From NCBI GenBank assembly GCA_016193385.1, contig JACPSF010000151.1:1-24683 (forward strand): a stretch of DNA of 24,683 bases, given 5' to 3'. The notes below the pieces were generated by a model. The model saw only the letters and a list, made by a program, of their open reading frames with translations. It ran no database searches and was not told the origin of the DNA. The DNA is from Deltaproteobacteria bacterium. GTDB lineage: Bacteria > Desulfobacterota_B > Binatia > UBA9968. Shown in pieces: positions 7,785 through 15,214 of this stretch. Position numbers and translations under genes: made by a program. Position 1 is the stretch's first letter; each line of letters opens with the position of its first letter.

Positions 7785-8441
7785 ATGGGTGAAATTGAGG
7801 CGCATGAAAGCAAGCTTTACTCGGATTTTGCACCTTTTTACGACAAAGTATTCGGCAAAATCTTCTATTTCCGCCTAAGACGGGTCATCGACTCCCTTAA
7901 GATCCCACAAGGGGCTAGGGTGTTGGAAGTCGGGGTCGGAACCGGGACCTCCTTCCCGGCCTACCCGCGACACTGCGAGGTGATCGGGATCGATTTAGCA
8001 CCCGACATGCTCGCCCGCGCTCGGCGAAAAATTAGAGAGAACGATTGGAGCCACTTAAAAGTCGTGGAAATGGATGCTCTCCATCTGGAGTTCGCTGACG
8101 ACAGCTTCGATTATGTCATGGCCTTCCATGTCGTCACCGTAGTCCCGGACCCGATCCGCATGGTCGAAGAGGCCAGGCGGGTCTGCCGCCCAGGCGGCCG
8201 CATCGTGATCGTGAACCACTTCACCAGCGAGTCCCCGCTCGTGGGTTTTGTCACCGAGGCTCTGGACCCGGTAACCCGGCACCTGGGTTGGCGCACCAAT
8301 CTTAGGCTCAAACCCTTTATCCACGCTGCGGAACTCAGCGTAGAAACGGTCTATAAGCTCTCCAAGCTCTCTCTCTACACGGTCTTGGTGGGCTCAAACC
8401 AGAAGGATGGTTACGGACCGCGCCCCAGCCCCAGCCGGTGA
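7785..8441 (+). CDS. SAM-dependent methyltransferase, PmtA-like (phosphatidylethanolamine N-methyltransferase type)
   Basis: A 218-aa class I methyltransferase. Motif I is ARVLEVGVGTG (about 44-54); the acidic end of strand 2 is IGIDLAPDML; motif IV is SFDYVMAFHVVTVVPDP; and there is a PGGRIVIVNHF strand. The VVPDP and VNHF segments and the LxPxTRHLGWR stretch are characteristic of Rhodobacter-type PmtA, which methylates phosphatidylethanolamine to phosphatidylcholine at the inner membrane surface. A UbiE-like methyltransferase is the main alternative. Its placement between lipid-transport genes supports a lipid substrate but does not prove it. The Shine-Dalgarno is weak, and the gene is probably co-transcribed with the HTH gene upstream. 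It converges on the DUF47 gene with a 36-bp gap. Confidence 0.75.
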   Translation: MGEIEAHESKLYSDFAPFYDKVFGKIFYFRLRRVIDSLKIPQGARVLEVGVGTGTSFPAYPRHCEVIGIDLAPDMLARARRKIRENDWSHLKVVEMDALHLEFADDSFDYVMAFHVVTVVPDPIRMVEEARRVCRPGGRIVIVNHFTSESPLVGFVTEALDPVTRHLGWRTNLRLKPFIHAAELSVETVYKLSKLSLYTVLVGSNQKDGYGPRPSPSR

Positions 8442-8477
8442 GCGACCCTTCCAAACGCGACGCGAAGCGGGTGAGCC

Positions 8478-9098
8478 TTAAGCGTTCTTCAGGACAATCC
8501 CCTCTAGGACATTGGCGACATCCTCGCACCGATCGATCGCGTTCTCGAGAGTCTCGTAGATCTCCTTCCATTTGATGACCTCGAGGGGATTATTCTCCGG
8601 CTCGAACAGCTTGGCCACCGCCGCCCGGCAAACGTAATCGCCCTCGTTCTCCAGACGGTCAATCTCGAGGCAGTTCTTGATGACCGAATCCGCCCCTTTC
8701 AATCGACGCAGCTTGAAGACCGCCTTTTCCAGCTCCTTGACAGCCCTGACGAGGATGCCGACCAAGAGGCTCGCCTCGTCGGTGGTCTTGTCGATCTTGA
8801 ACAGGCTCAGGCGCTCGGCGCAGGCCTCAAGGTAGTCCAGGACGTCGTCTAGCGAAGTGATGAGGCCGTGGATGTCCTCACGGTCCAGAGGGGTGATAAA
8901 GGTGAGGTTGAGGAGCTCTATCGTGCTGTGGGTGATGACGTCCCCCTCGTGCTCGATGTCCTTGATCTGTTTCGCTTTCAGGGGAACCTCGGTGAAATTT
9001 CGGATCATCTCCTCTAGCTGGACAGCCCCCTCCACGACTTTTTTCACTCCGGCTTCGAAGAGATCATAAAATCTTTCGTCACGCGGCAGAAATCGCAT
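8478..9098 (-). CDS. DUF47/PhoU-like protein (YkaA family)
   Basis: A 206-aa, all-helical protein with the family hallmarks: an N-terminal FYDLFE segment, the IKDIEHEGDVITHSTIELLN metal-binding-type helix, and a second copy, CLEIDRLENEGDYVCRAAV. The tandem E/D-rich helices are those that bind metal clusters in PhoU. DUF47 proteins usually accompany Pit phosphate transporters and are proposed to regulate them. Here there is no pit gene in the window; instead it is the last gene of the Mla-type series, 21 bases after mlaD. AAGGAG lies about nine bases before the ATG. Confidence 0.85.
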   Translation of the reverse strand: MRFLPRDERFYDLFEAGVKKVVEGAVQLEEMIRNFTEVPLKAKQIKDIEHEGDVITHSTIELLNLTFITPLDREDIHGLITSLDDVLDYLEACAERLSLFKIDKTTDEASLLVGILVRAVKELEKAVFKLRRLKGADSVIKNCLEIDRLENEGDYVCRAAVAKLFEPENNPLEVIKWKEIYETLENAIDRCEDVANVLEGIVLKNA

Positions 9099-9119
9099 AC
9101 GGGTGCTCCTTAGAGATCG

Positions 9120-10301
9120 CTACTCTTTTTCTTCCTTCATTGCTCGGGGCGTCTTCTTCTGCGCCGACTCATCCGGGGACGAAAACAGGTTGCGGAAGAA
9201 GCGAGGGATAGAAAACAGCCAACTTCCTTTGGCGTCGGTCAGCACTTGCTTGGCATCTTTGTAGAGTCCCGGATCGTTCACTAAAGCCCCGAGGGTTCCT
9301 TCTCCTCTGTCGATCTTTCCCGCGATCTGGGCCAGATCTTCAGTGGTTCGCTCGAGGTTCGCGAGCACTCTCTCGGCGTAGCGCCGGTCGGTCATGAGCC
9401 GCTGGAGAATTCCCTCGCCCTGACGCAGCTCGCGGGTGATGTTCTCCAGGTTCGCGGCTGACCGGCGCAGGCTGGTGAGGATCTCCTTGCCGGCATGGGG
9501 ATCTTGGATCAGCGTTCCCAGAGTCCCCTCCCCTTTGGCGATCTTCTCTGCGGTCTTCTCAAGCGACTCGGTAGCCCCGCGAAAGTGTTGCAGGCCGACC
9601 CTCAAGTTCTCAAGCATCGCCTGCGAGGTTTCTCCTCCTTGAACGAGCTGCCCCAGCGGCCCCTTGCCTTTTTCGATCGACCCCAGGATGTTTTTTAGCG
9701 ACGCGGAGGCCGCGCGGAGATTGTCGCCGATCTCGGCGGATTTCCCCGCCCCGCCAGTACCCATAAGCTGGCCTAGGAGCCCCTCCCCCTCCTCGATCGA
9801 CTTAAGAATGTTCTTGAACGAATTTGTCGCCTCGGTAAAGTCCTGCACCAGGTCGCTGCTCTCTCCCAAGAGGGCCTCGTAGTCAATGGGATTGACGGAG
9901 GGGATCAGGCCGCCCGGGCGCAACCGCTCGCTCTGGATGCTCCCGCCGGAAAGCTCGATGAATTTATCGCCTAAGAGGCCTTGCGTGCGGACCCTCGCCG
10001 TCATATCCTTGCGGATGCGAGACGCCGCCTCTCCGACCACCCGGATTCGCACCACGACGTAGTTTTTGTGCACGTCCTGCGGAAAACCGATGCTCTCGAC
10101 CGAGCCCACCGTCACGCCGGTAAGGCTGATGGGGGCGCCCACCCGCAGACCGTTCGTGCGGGAAAATTGGATCTCGAACGGGACCTTGTTTTCAAAAAGG
10201 CGCCGCTCCTTGCCCATCAGCAGGATGGCCACGGCGAGGATAACCAGGGCAGTCACGATGAGCATGCCGACCCTGATCTTTGAGGCCGCATCGGTCTTCA
10301 T
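9120..10301 (-). CDS. mlaD: MlaD-like MCE-domain lipid-binding protein with C-terminal repeats
   Basis: A 393-aa protein with one N-terminal membrane helix (about 10-30) and an MCE domain (about 38-118) containing GLRVGAPISLTGVTVGSVES. The rest is a long helical region. MCE proteins form periplasmic hexameric rings that pass phospholipids from an ABC transporter across the periplasm. After the MCE domain are five copies of a short motif G[EK]GxLxxL at residues 172, 212, 257, 295 and 333, about 38-45 residues apart, in amphipathic helices. This is a longer and more repetitive tail than E. coli MlaD (about 183 aa), and resembles MCE proteins whose helices form a central needle. It ends in a charged tail. 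It follows mlaF by 12 bases in the same operon. Confidence 0.9.
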   Translation of the reverse strand: MKTDAASKIRVGMLIVTALVILAVAILLMGKERRLFENKVPFEIQFSRTNGLRVGAPISLTGVTVGSVESIGFPQDVHKNYVVVRIRVVGEAASRIRKDMTARVRTQGLLGDKFIELSGGSIQSERLRPGGLIPSVNPIDYEALLGESSDLVQDFTEATNSFKNILKSIEEGEGLLGQLMGTGGAGKSAEIGDNLRAASASLKNILGSIEKGKGPLGQLVQGGETSQAMLENLRVGLQHFRGATESLEKTAEKIAKGEGTLGTLIQDPHAGKEILTSLRRSAANLENITRELRQGEGILQRLMTDRRYAERVLANLERTTEDLAQIAGKIDRGEGTLGALVNDPGLYKDAKQVLTDAKGSWLFSIPRFFRNLFSSPDESAQKKTPRAMKEEKE

Positions 10302-10313
10302 AGAAAATGGCTT

Positions 10314-11051
10314 TTAGCCGCTAAGAAGGAACTCGTGGAGCGTGAGATCCGAAGTTGCCCGGATCTCGTCCTTGGTCCCGACGAATCGGATCTGGCCTCC
10401 CTGGAGAAAGGCGAGACGGTCCGCCACTTCAAAGGCGCTCTGGATATCATGCGTCACGACCACCGAGGTGACGCCCAGCTTGGCTTGCAGGTCGCAGATC
10501 AGCCGGTTGATCCGCTGGGTCATCACCGGGTCCAGCCCCGTGGTCGGTTCGTCGTAGAGCAACCCCTTGGGCCGCAACGCCAGGGCCCGCGCCAGGGCAG
10601 CCCGCTTTTTCATCCCGCCGCTCATCTCTGCGGGATAAAGCTCTTCGCTTCTCTCCAGGTCGACCAGAGAGAGCACCTCTTCGACTCTCCCTCGAATCGC
10701 CTCGGCGGACAACGCGGTGTGTTCACGCAATGGATAGGCGACATTCTCCGCGACGGTGAGAGAGTCAAAGAGCGCACAGCCCTGAAAAACCATCGCTACC
10801 CTCTTTCTCACTTCCCTGAGATCGTCCTCCTCCAAGCCGGAAATTTCCACGCCGTCCACAAACACCTCTCCGGATTCCGGATTAATCAGCCCGTTCATGT
10901 GCTTGAGTAGAACGGTTTTGCCCGAACCGCTGCCGCCCAAAATCACCATCGTCTCCCCCTGTTCGATCCTCAAGTTCACCCCCTGGAGAACGGGTTTTTC
11001 CCCGAAGGTCTTGAAGAGATCGCGGCACTCGATAAAACCGTTCGGTTCCAT
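10314..11051 (-). CDS. mlaF: MlaF-like ABC transporter ATP-binding protein
   Basis: A 245-aa ABC ATPase with Walker A GGSGSGKT (39-46), a Q-loop at MVFQGCALFDSLT, the signature MSGGMKKR (143-150), Walker B LLYDEPTTGLD (164-174) and the switch His in VVTHD. The GMKKR form of the signature and the QxxALFDSLTV segment are typical of the MlaF/Ttg2A family, which powers phospholipid trafficking between the membranes. It starts two bases after the mlaE stop and is followed by mlaD, the expected order. No MlaB (STAS-domain) gene is in the window. Confidence 0.93.
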   Translation of the reverse strand: MEPNGFIECRDLFKTFGEKPVLQGVNLRIEQGETMVILGGSGSGKTVLLKHMNGLINPESGEVFVDGVEISGLEEDDLREVRKRVAMVFQGCALFDSLTVAENVAYPLREHTALSAEAIRGRVEEVLSLVDLERSEELYPAEMSGGMKKRAALARALALRPKGLLYDEPTTGLDPVMTQRINRLICDLQAKLGVTSVVVTHDIQSAFEVADRLAFLQGGQIRFVGTKDEIRATSDLTLHEFLLSG

Positions 11052-11053
11052 GC

Positions 11054-11839
11054 CTAGAGAGAGAGGAAGAGCTTCGTAAGAAAAAAATCCGAGACGAGAA
11101 TCGTGATGGAAGCCGTGACCACCGTCTTGGTCGTGGCGCGTCCCACGCCATCCGCTCCGCCGCTGGCCTCCAGGCCGTTATAGCAGGCAATGATCGAGAT
11201 AAAGAAGGCAAAAAAGAGCGTCTTTCCCAGACCGCTGAAGAGATCCTGAAATTTTACGAACTGCACGATCGAGTTCAGGTAGTAATCCGCGCTGACGTTG
11301 AGCTCGGTCGCGCTGGTGAAAAGCCCCCCGAGAATGCCGACGAAGTGAGCCAGGATGGTGAGCAAGGGGAGCATCACGATGAGCGCAACGACCCGGGGGA
11401 GGACCAGTTTTTGGATCGGGTTGATGCCCATCGAGCGCATGGCATCGATCTGCTCGGTGACCTTCATGGAGCCAATTTCCGCGGTGATCCCCGCGCCCAC
11501 TCGCCCCCCGATCATGAGCGCCGTGAGCACCGGCCCCATCTCCCGGAGCATGGAAACGGCCAGGATCCTCCCCACATAGGGCTTGGCTCCGAAGCGCGCC
11601 AAGTAGTTCCCCATCTGCAGGGCCAAGACCATGCCGGTAAAAAGGGCCGTCAGAGTCACAATGGAGAGCGAGCGTACGCCGACGTGTTCCATCTGTTCCA
11701 GAATGAGGCCGCCTTCCCATCGCTTGCGCAGGCATCGCGCGGTTTCATAAGAGAGCATCCCCAGTCCTCCCAGGTAATCACTCGCCAGCTCGACGGGGTA
11801 AAGACCCTTGAAGCCCCATTTTTGCGCGATCTCTCTCAT
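11054..11839 (-). CDS. mlaE: MlaE-like ABC transporter permease
   Basis: A 261-aa integral membrane protein of the MlaE/Ttg2B family, about its usual length. Diagnostic stretches are MREMGPVLTALMIGGRVGAG, ITAEIGSMKVTEQIDAMRSM and the hydrophobic VALIVMLPLLTI helix, with further helices to the C-terminus. It forms the inner-membrane channel for the MlaFD lipid transporter. It is preceded by tatA with an 18-base gap and precedes mlaF by two bases, so the three Mla genes are tightly linked. The Shine-Dalgarno is poor, consistent with reading from an operon transcript. Confidence 0.93.
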   Translation of the reverse strand: MREIAQKWGFKGLYPVELASDYLGGLGMLSYETARCLRKRWEGGLILEQMEHVGVRSLSIVTLTALFTGMVLALQMGNYLARFGAKPYVGRILAVSMLREMGPVLTALMIGGRVGAGITAEIGSMKVTEQIDAMRSMGINPIQKLVLPRVVALIVMLPLLTILAHFVGILGGLFTSATELNVSADYYLNSIVQFVKFQDLFSGLGKTLFFAFFISIIACYNGLEASGGADGVGRATTKTVVTASITILVSDFFLTKLFLSL

Positions 11840-11857
11840 GACGGTCTTGGACTCCCC

Positions 11858-12064
11858 TCAACGCGGCAGTTCTTTGGAGTCATCTTTTTTGGAGCCCTTG
11901 TCTCCTTTGGCAGCCTCGTCCGATTCATCGCCGCTGATTCCCTTTTTAAAGTCGCGGATGGCCTTGCCTAACCCGCTGCCAATTTGGGGAAGCTTGCCCG
12001 GGCCGAAGACAATCAAGGCGATAATCAGGATAAACAAGAGTTCGTAGAAACCGATTCCAAACAT
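11858..12064 (-). CDS. tatA: TatA/E twin-arginine translocase subunit
   Basis: A 68-aa protein with a short N-terminal membrane helix (about 4-20), the invariant FGPGKLP hinge, then an amphipathic helix containing IGSGLGKAIRDFKKG and a charged, flexible tail. This is the classic TatA/E plan, the pore-forming subunit that exports folded proteins. A strong GAGGAGG precedes the ATG. It sits between the LPG-TM protein and mlaE on the same strand, and no tatB or tatC is present in the window. It could be tatA or tatE; sequence alone does not decide. Confidence 0.92.
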   Translation of the reverse strand: MFGIGFYELLFILIIALIVFGPGKLPQIGSGLGKAIRDFKKGISGDESDEAAKGDKGSKKDDSKELPR

Positions 12065-12303
12065 ATGACCTCCTCTCGCCGATCGACCGGGACCCCAGGA
12101 TGTTTTCCAACATAGCAGATTTTGTCCCGTCTTTTAAGCGCCGCTCAGATATCGGCAAGTTACATTTGCAAATCCTTCGGGGGCCAGCTAAGAAAGAAAA
12201 ACGCGACGATTTTTTAACCCGCTCTGAAATCCGCTACGCTCGGACCGGGCGCTTATTTATGGGAGGGGAATCCCTTTCCCGGTCTGGCCTCACTCTTTCT
12301 GCA

Positions 12304-13290
12304 TCACCTGAGCTGATTCTCAATCTCGGAAACTGTTGTCGAAGGCCTCGGCGCCCTTCTGAGGACGTATAATACCCCGCCGAACAGGCTGTCGAGCGCG
12401 CAGACCACGAACCACAGCAGGCCGACGGCAATGGCCTTCTCCGAGCTGATGCCGATCAGTTGCAGTAAAAAGAGGTACCCTCCCTCACGTAATCCGAACC
12501 CATTCAGAGTTATGGGCAGCGAGCTGAAAACGCCCACTAACGGGTAGAGAATGAAGCAATAAGAATAAGGAATCTCCAGGGCCAAGGCGCGACCCAAAAA
12601 GAGCTGGATCGTCGCTTGAATGACGTGAACGATCAAAGAAAGCGCGATGGTCTGGGTTAGAACGTTTGGGTTGGTTTGATAGGTCGCAATCGCGAGGCGC
12701 AAATTCCGCCCTATGGGGTTGGCCAGCCGCTCAAACAGCCGCTGTGCAAAGGGAAGCAGGGCCCAGCCCACGATAAGACCCAGAGCAAGCCCGTAGCTTA
12801 TAACTTGGATCACAGGCGGGATGGAATAGCTCGGAAAGAACAGCAGCGCCGCCGCACCCACCCACACAAGCGCGGCCATTCCTACGGCTCGATCCATAAT
12901 GACGGAGATCAAGGCGCCAGCCGTAGGTCCCGCCCCAGAATGCCCCTGTCCTTGGACTCCTTCCCGCGCCAGATAAAAAACACGCCCGAGGTCCCCGCCC
13001 ACCGTGCTGGGGGCAAACAGGTTGAAAAACATGCCGATGAAGTAAAAGGACGCGAAGTCCCAGCCAGGATTCTTAAAACCTAAAGGCCGCGCCAGAAGCG
13101 TCCACCTCACGGAGCTGATGACCTGACCGACAAAATAGCCGAGCACGGCGACACCCACGTAACCGAGGTGGGCCGTGGAGAGGATCCTCAGAAATTGGGC
13201 CACGTCGATCCGGGTCAGGAGAAAAGCGAGAATGCCCAGGCTGACGAGGGATTTGAGGAGCAAAGCGAGCGCGGGGCGAATTCTCTTCAT
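12304..13290 (-). CDS. Lysylphosphatidylglycerol synthase TM-family (UPF0104/flippase-like) protein
   Basis: A 328-aa polytopic membrane protein, about eight helices by eye. It has the family signatures SxRWTLLARPLGF, FFNLFAPSTVGGDLGRV and PITLNGFGLREGGY. The family includes the membrane part of MprF and AglD-like proteins and is linked to lipid flipping or glycolipid assembly. It lacks the cytosolic aminoacyl transferase domain of MprF, so it cannot be a lysylphosphatidylglycerol synthase alone; a flippase-like function is inferred. Its ATG overlaps the purN stop (ATGA), indicating coupled translation with purN. A 240-base gap, with no obvious gene, separates it from tatA. Confidence 0.85.
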   Translation of the reverse strand: MKRIRPALALLLKSLVSLGILAFLLTRIDVAQFLRILSTAHLGYVGVAVLGYFVGQVISSVRWTLLARPLGFKNPGWDFASFYFIGMFFNLFAPSTVGGDLGRVFYLAREGVQGQGHSGAGPTAGALISVIMDRAVGMAALVWVGAAALLFFPSYSIPPVIQVISYGLALGLIVGWALLPFAQRLFERLANPIGRNLRLAIATYQTNPNVLTQTIALSLIVHVIQATIQLFLGRALALEIPYSYCFILYPLVGVFSSLPITLNGFGLREGGYLFLLQLIGISSEKAIAVGLLWFVVCALDSLFGGVLYVLRRAPRPSTTVSEIENQLR

Positions 13291-13949
13291 CCTTTCAGGG
13301 GAGGCAGGACCAGCACCTGCCCTTCCTCTCTGATCAATCCATCGACAAAGACCCTTCGCCCTTCGACGTGAAGCCTCCCTTCGCAGTAAAGCTGGATCGC
13401 CCGGGGATAGACGCGATGCTCCTCTTTGAAGATTCTAGCCGTAAGCGATTCCTCGGTATCGTCGGGATAGACGGGCACAGCTGCCTGGATGATGATCGGA
13501 CCCTGATCGCATTCCTCGTTGACAAAATGAACCGTGCACCCGGAGAAGCGCACGCCGTGCTCGAGCGCCTTTTTCTGCACGTGAAGGCCCGGAAAAGCGG
13601 GAAGCAGAGCCGGGTGAATATTCATGATGCGGTTCGGAAAGGCCCGAACGAAAACGGGAGACAACAAGCGCATGAAACCCGCCAAGATCACCAGTTCCAC
13701 CTGCCGCGCGCGCAGGATTTCCACCAGGACCTGATCGTAGGCCTCGCGGGTAGGAAATTTGCGGTGATCCACCACTTCGGTAGCAACGCCGCGATTCCTG
13801 GCTCGGACCAAGCCATAAGCCTCCTCCCGATTGCTGACGACAACCCGAATCTCGGCATCGAGCCGCTTCTCCTGAACCGCGTCCAAAATCGCTTGAAGGT
13901 TCGTGCCGCTGCCGGATATGAGCACGCTTATCGGAACCTGCCGCGCCAT
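13287..13949 (-). CDS. purN: Phosphoribosylglycinamide formyltransferase (PurN)
   Basis: A 220-aa enzyme that transfers a formyl group from 10-formyl-THF to GAR in purine synthesis. Conserved segments are SGSGTNLQAILDA (phosphate binding), LAGFMRLLSPVFV, MNIHPALLPAFPG with the catalytic Asn/His, and CTVHFVNEECDQGPII with the catalytic Asp. I place the start at ATG 13949 because AGGTGG lies five bases before it; GTG at 13958 would give three more residues but sits inside that ribosome site. It follows purM directly, with the TAG of purM at 13961-13959, and overlaps the next gene by four bases. Confidence 0.95.
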   Translation of the reverse strand: MARQVPISVLISGSGTNLQAILDAVQEKRLDAEIRVVVSNREEAYGLVRARNRGVATEVVDHRKFPTREAYDQVLVEILRARQVELVILAGFMRLLSPVFVRAFPNRIMNIHPALLPAFPGLHVQKKALEHGVRFSGCTVHFVNEECDQGPIIIQAAVPVYPDDTEESLTARIFKEEHRVYPRAIQLYCEGRLHVEGRRVFVDGLIREEGQVLVLPPLKG

Positions 13950-13958
13950 AAAATCCAC

Positions 13959-14984
13959 CTAGGAGACGAACCGGATTCGCCTCTCCCCCCGCCGGACCTC
14001 GCCGATCACGTAATACCTTTCTCGCAGCTTTTTGAGAGAGCGCTCCACCCCGGCAAGCTCCTTTTTCCCGACCACGAAAATCATTCCCAATCCGTTATTG
14101 AACGTGCGGTCCATCTCCGCCTGTGGGATCGCGCCGCTCCTCCGGATCAACCCAAAAATAGGGGGGACGGGCCAGCTCCCGCGCCAGATCCACGCCTCTC
14201 GCCCCGCTGGCAGGACCCGTGGAAGGTTTCCCGGTACTCCTCCTCCCGTAATATGGGCAATCCCCTTAAGGGTATGGTGTTTAACCAGACGCCGGATCAT
14301 CTTGGCATAAATCCGCGTGGGCTCCAATAGCTCCTCTCCCAGAGTCCGCCCGAGCTCCGGGATCCGCTGCCGCAGCCGCAACCGTTGCACATCCAGGAGA
14401 ACCCTGCGCGCGAGAGAATAGCCGTTGCTGTGCAGTCCGCTGGAAGGAAGCCCGATCAAGAAGTCCCCGGGGACAATCGACGTGGACCTCGGAATCTTAT
14501 CCTTCTCGACAATACCCACGGCGAACCCCGCCAGGTCGTATTCTCCATCGCTGTAAAACGACGGCATCTCCGCCGTCTCCCCGCCGATCAACACGCAACC
14601 GGCCAGTCGGCACCCGGCGGCGACGCCGCGGATCACCTGGAGCGCGATTTCCGGCTTCAGCTTGCCGGTGGCAAAATAGTCGAGGAAAAACAGCGGCTCG
14701 GCCCCCTGCGTCAAGACATCATTGACCCCCATGGCCACAAGATCGATGCCAACGGTATCATGAATATCCATCAGGAAGGCGATCTTGAGCTTGGTGCCGA
14801 CCCCATCGGTGGAAGAGACGAGGACCGGATGGCGGTACTCACGGCTTTTGAGCTCGAAAAGGCCGCTGAAGCCGCCGACGCCGGCCAGCAGCCCGGAACG
14901 CGCCGTCTTGCGCGCGAGAGGCTTGATCAGCCGCACCAGGCGATCCGCCGCGGCGATATCTACTCCGGCCTTTTTGTAATTCAT
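13959..14984 (-). CDS. purM: Phosphoribosylformylglycinamidine cyclo-ligase (PurM, AIR synthetase)
   Basis: A 341-aa enzyme that closes the imidazole ring of AIR using ATP. Family motifs are all present: GVGGFSGLF, SSTDGVGTKLKIA, VAMGVNDVLTQGAEPLFFLD, GGETAEMPSFY, GLHSNGYSLAR, ITGGGVPGNLPRVLP and TFNNGLGMIFVV. It opens with MNYKKAGVDI, the usual start. It is the first gene of a purM-purN-LPG-TM group. A REP-pair element is inserted five bases upstream of the ATG, and the resulting leader (TTTTTCAGCAGAATCAAGCG) has no Shine-Dalgarno, so its translation may rely on an unusual leader. Confidence 0.95.
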   Translation of the reverse strand: MNYKKAGVDIAAADRLVRLIKPLARKTARSGLLAGVGGFSGLFELKSREYRHPVLVSSTDGVGTKLKIAFLMDIHDTVGIDLVAMGVNDVLTQGAEPLFFLDYFATGKLKPEIALQVIRGVAAGCRLAGCVLIGGETAEMPSFYSDGEYDLAGFAVGIVEKDKIPRSTSIVPGDFLIGLPSSGLHSNGYSLARRVLLDVQRLRLRQRIPELGRTLGEELLEPTRIYAKMIRRLVKHHTLKGIAHITGGGVPGNLPRVLPAGREAWIWRGSWPVPPIFGLIRRSGAIPQAEMDRTFNNGLGMIFVVGKKELAGVERSLKKLRERYYVIGEVRRGERRIRFVS

Positions 14985-15010
14985 CGCTTGATTCTGCTGA
15001 AAAAGGGCTT

Positions 15011-15037
15011 TTCATGCTTCGACTGGCTCAGCATGAA
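15011..15037. repeat. REP-like hairpin B1
   Basis: A perfect 8-bp stem TTCATGCT / AGCATGAA closes the 11-nt loop TCGACTGGCTC, which is the inverted form of GAGCCAGTCGA. Confidence 0.7.
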
Positions 15038-15066
15038 CGGAAAATCGTTAACGTTATCAACCACCT

Positions 15067-15100
15067 CCGTTCGCCCTGAGCTACGTCGAAGGGTGAACGG
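15067..15100. repeat. REP-like hairpin B2
   Basis: An 11-bp stem CCGTTCGCCCT / AGGGTGAACGG with one G-T type mismatch closes the loop GAGCTACGTCGA. It is head-to-head with B1, as A1 is with A2. Confidence 0.75.
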
Positions 15101-15214
15101 GGGTTTTTCAGCAGAATCATCGCTTCAGGAATGACCCCGCTGAGCAGCTAAGGCGCGGGCCGCGAGAGAGGCCGCGGGAGCCTCGATCCTCCGTCCGCGA
15201 ACCGGCAGAGCCTT

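Larger units (their letters stand above)
14990..15118. mobile_element. 129-bp MITE-like element enclosing a REP pair, inserted at purM
   Basis: Perfect 15-bp terminal inverted repeats GATTCTGCTGAAAAA (14990-15004) and its complement (15104-15118) enclose two inverted REP hairpins. The element is flanked by a 7-bp direct repeat, ATCGCTT at 14983-14989 and 15119-15125, consistent with a target-site duplication. The left repeat includes two bases of the purM start codon. It has no coding capacity. Its terminal repeats differ from those of the element at 2536-2680, although the internal REP cores match. Confidence 0.75.

Noticed and set aside
11345..11971. 208-aa plus-strand open frame
   Set aside because: Antisense to mlaE and tatA; His/Asp-rich low-complexity translation.
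12243..12284. Inverted repeat GACCGGG...CCCGGTC as a terminator after the LPG-TM gene
   Set aside because: Only 7 bp of stem with a 28-nt spacer and no T-run.
13368..15134. Long plus-strand open frames across purN and purM
   Set aside because: They are antisense to clearly recognised purine genes, and long antisense frames are common in GC-rich coding DNA.
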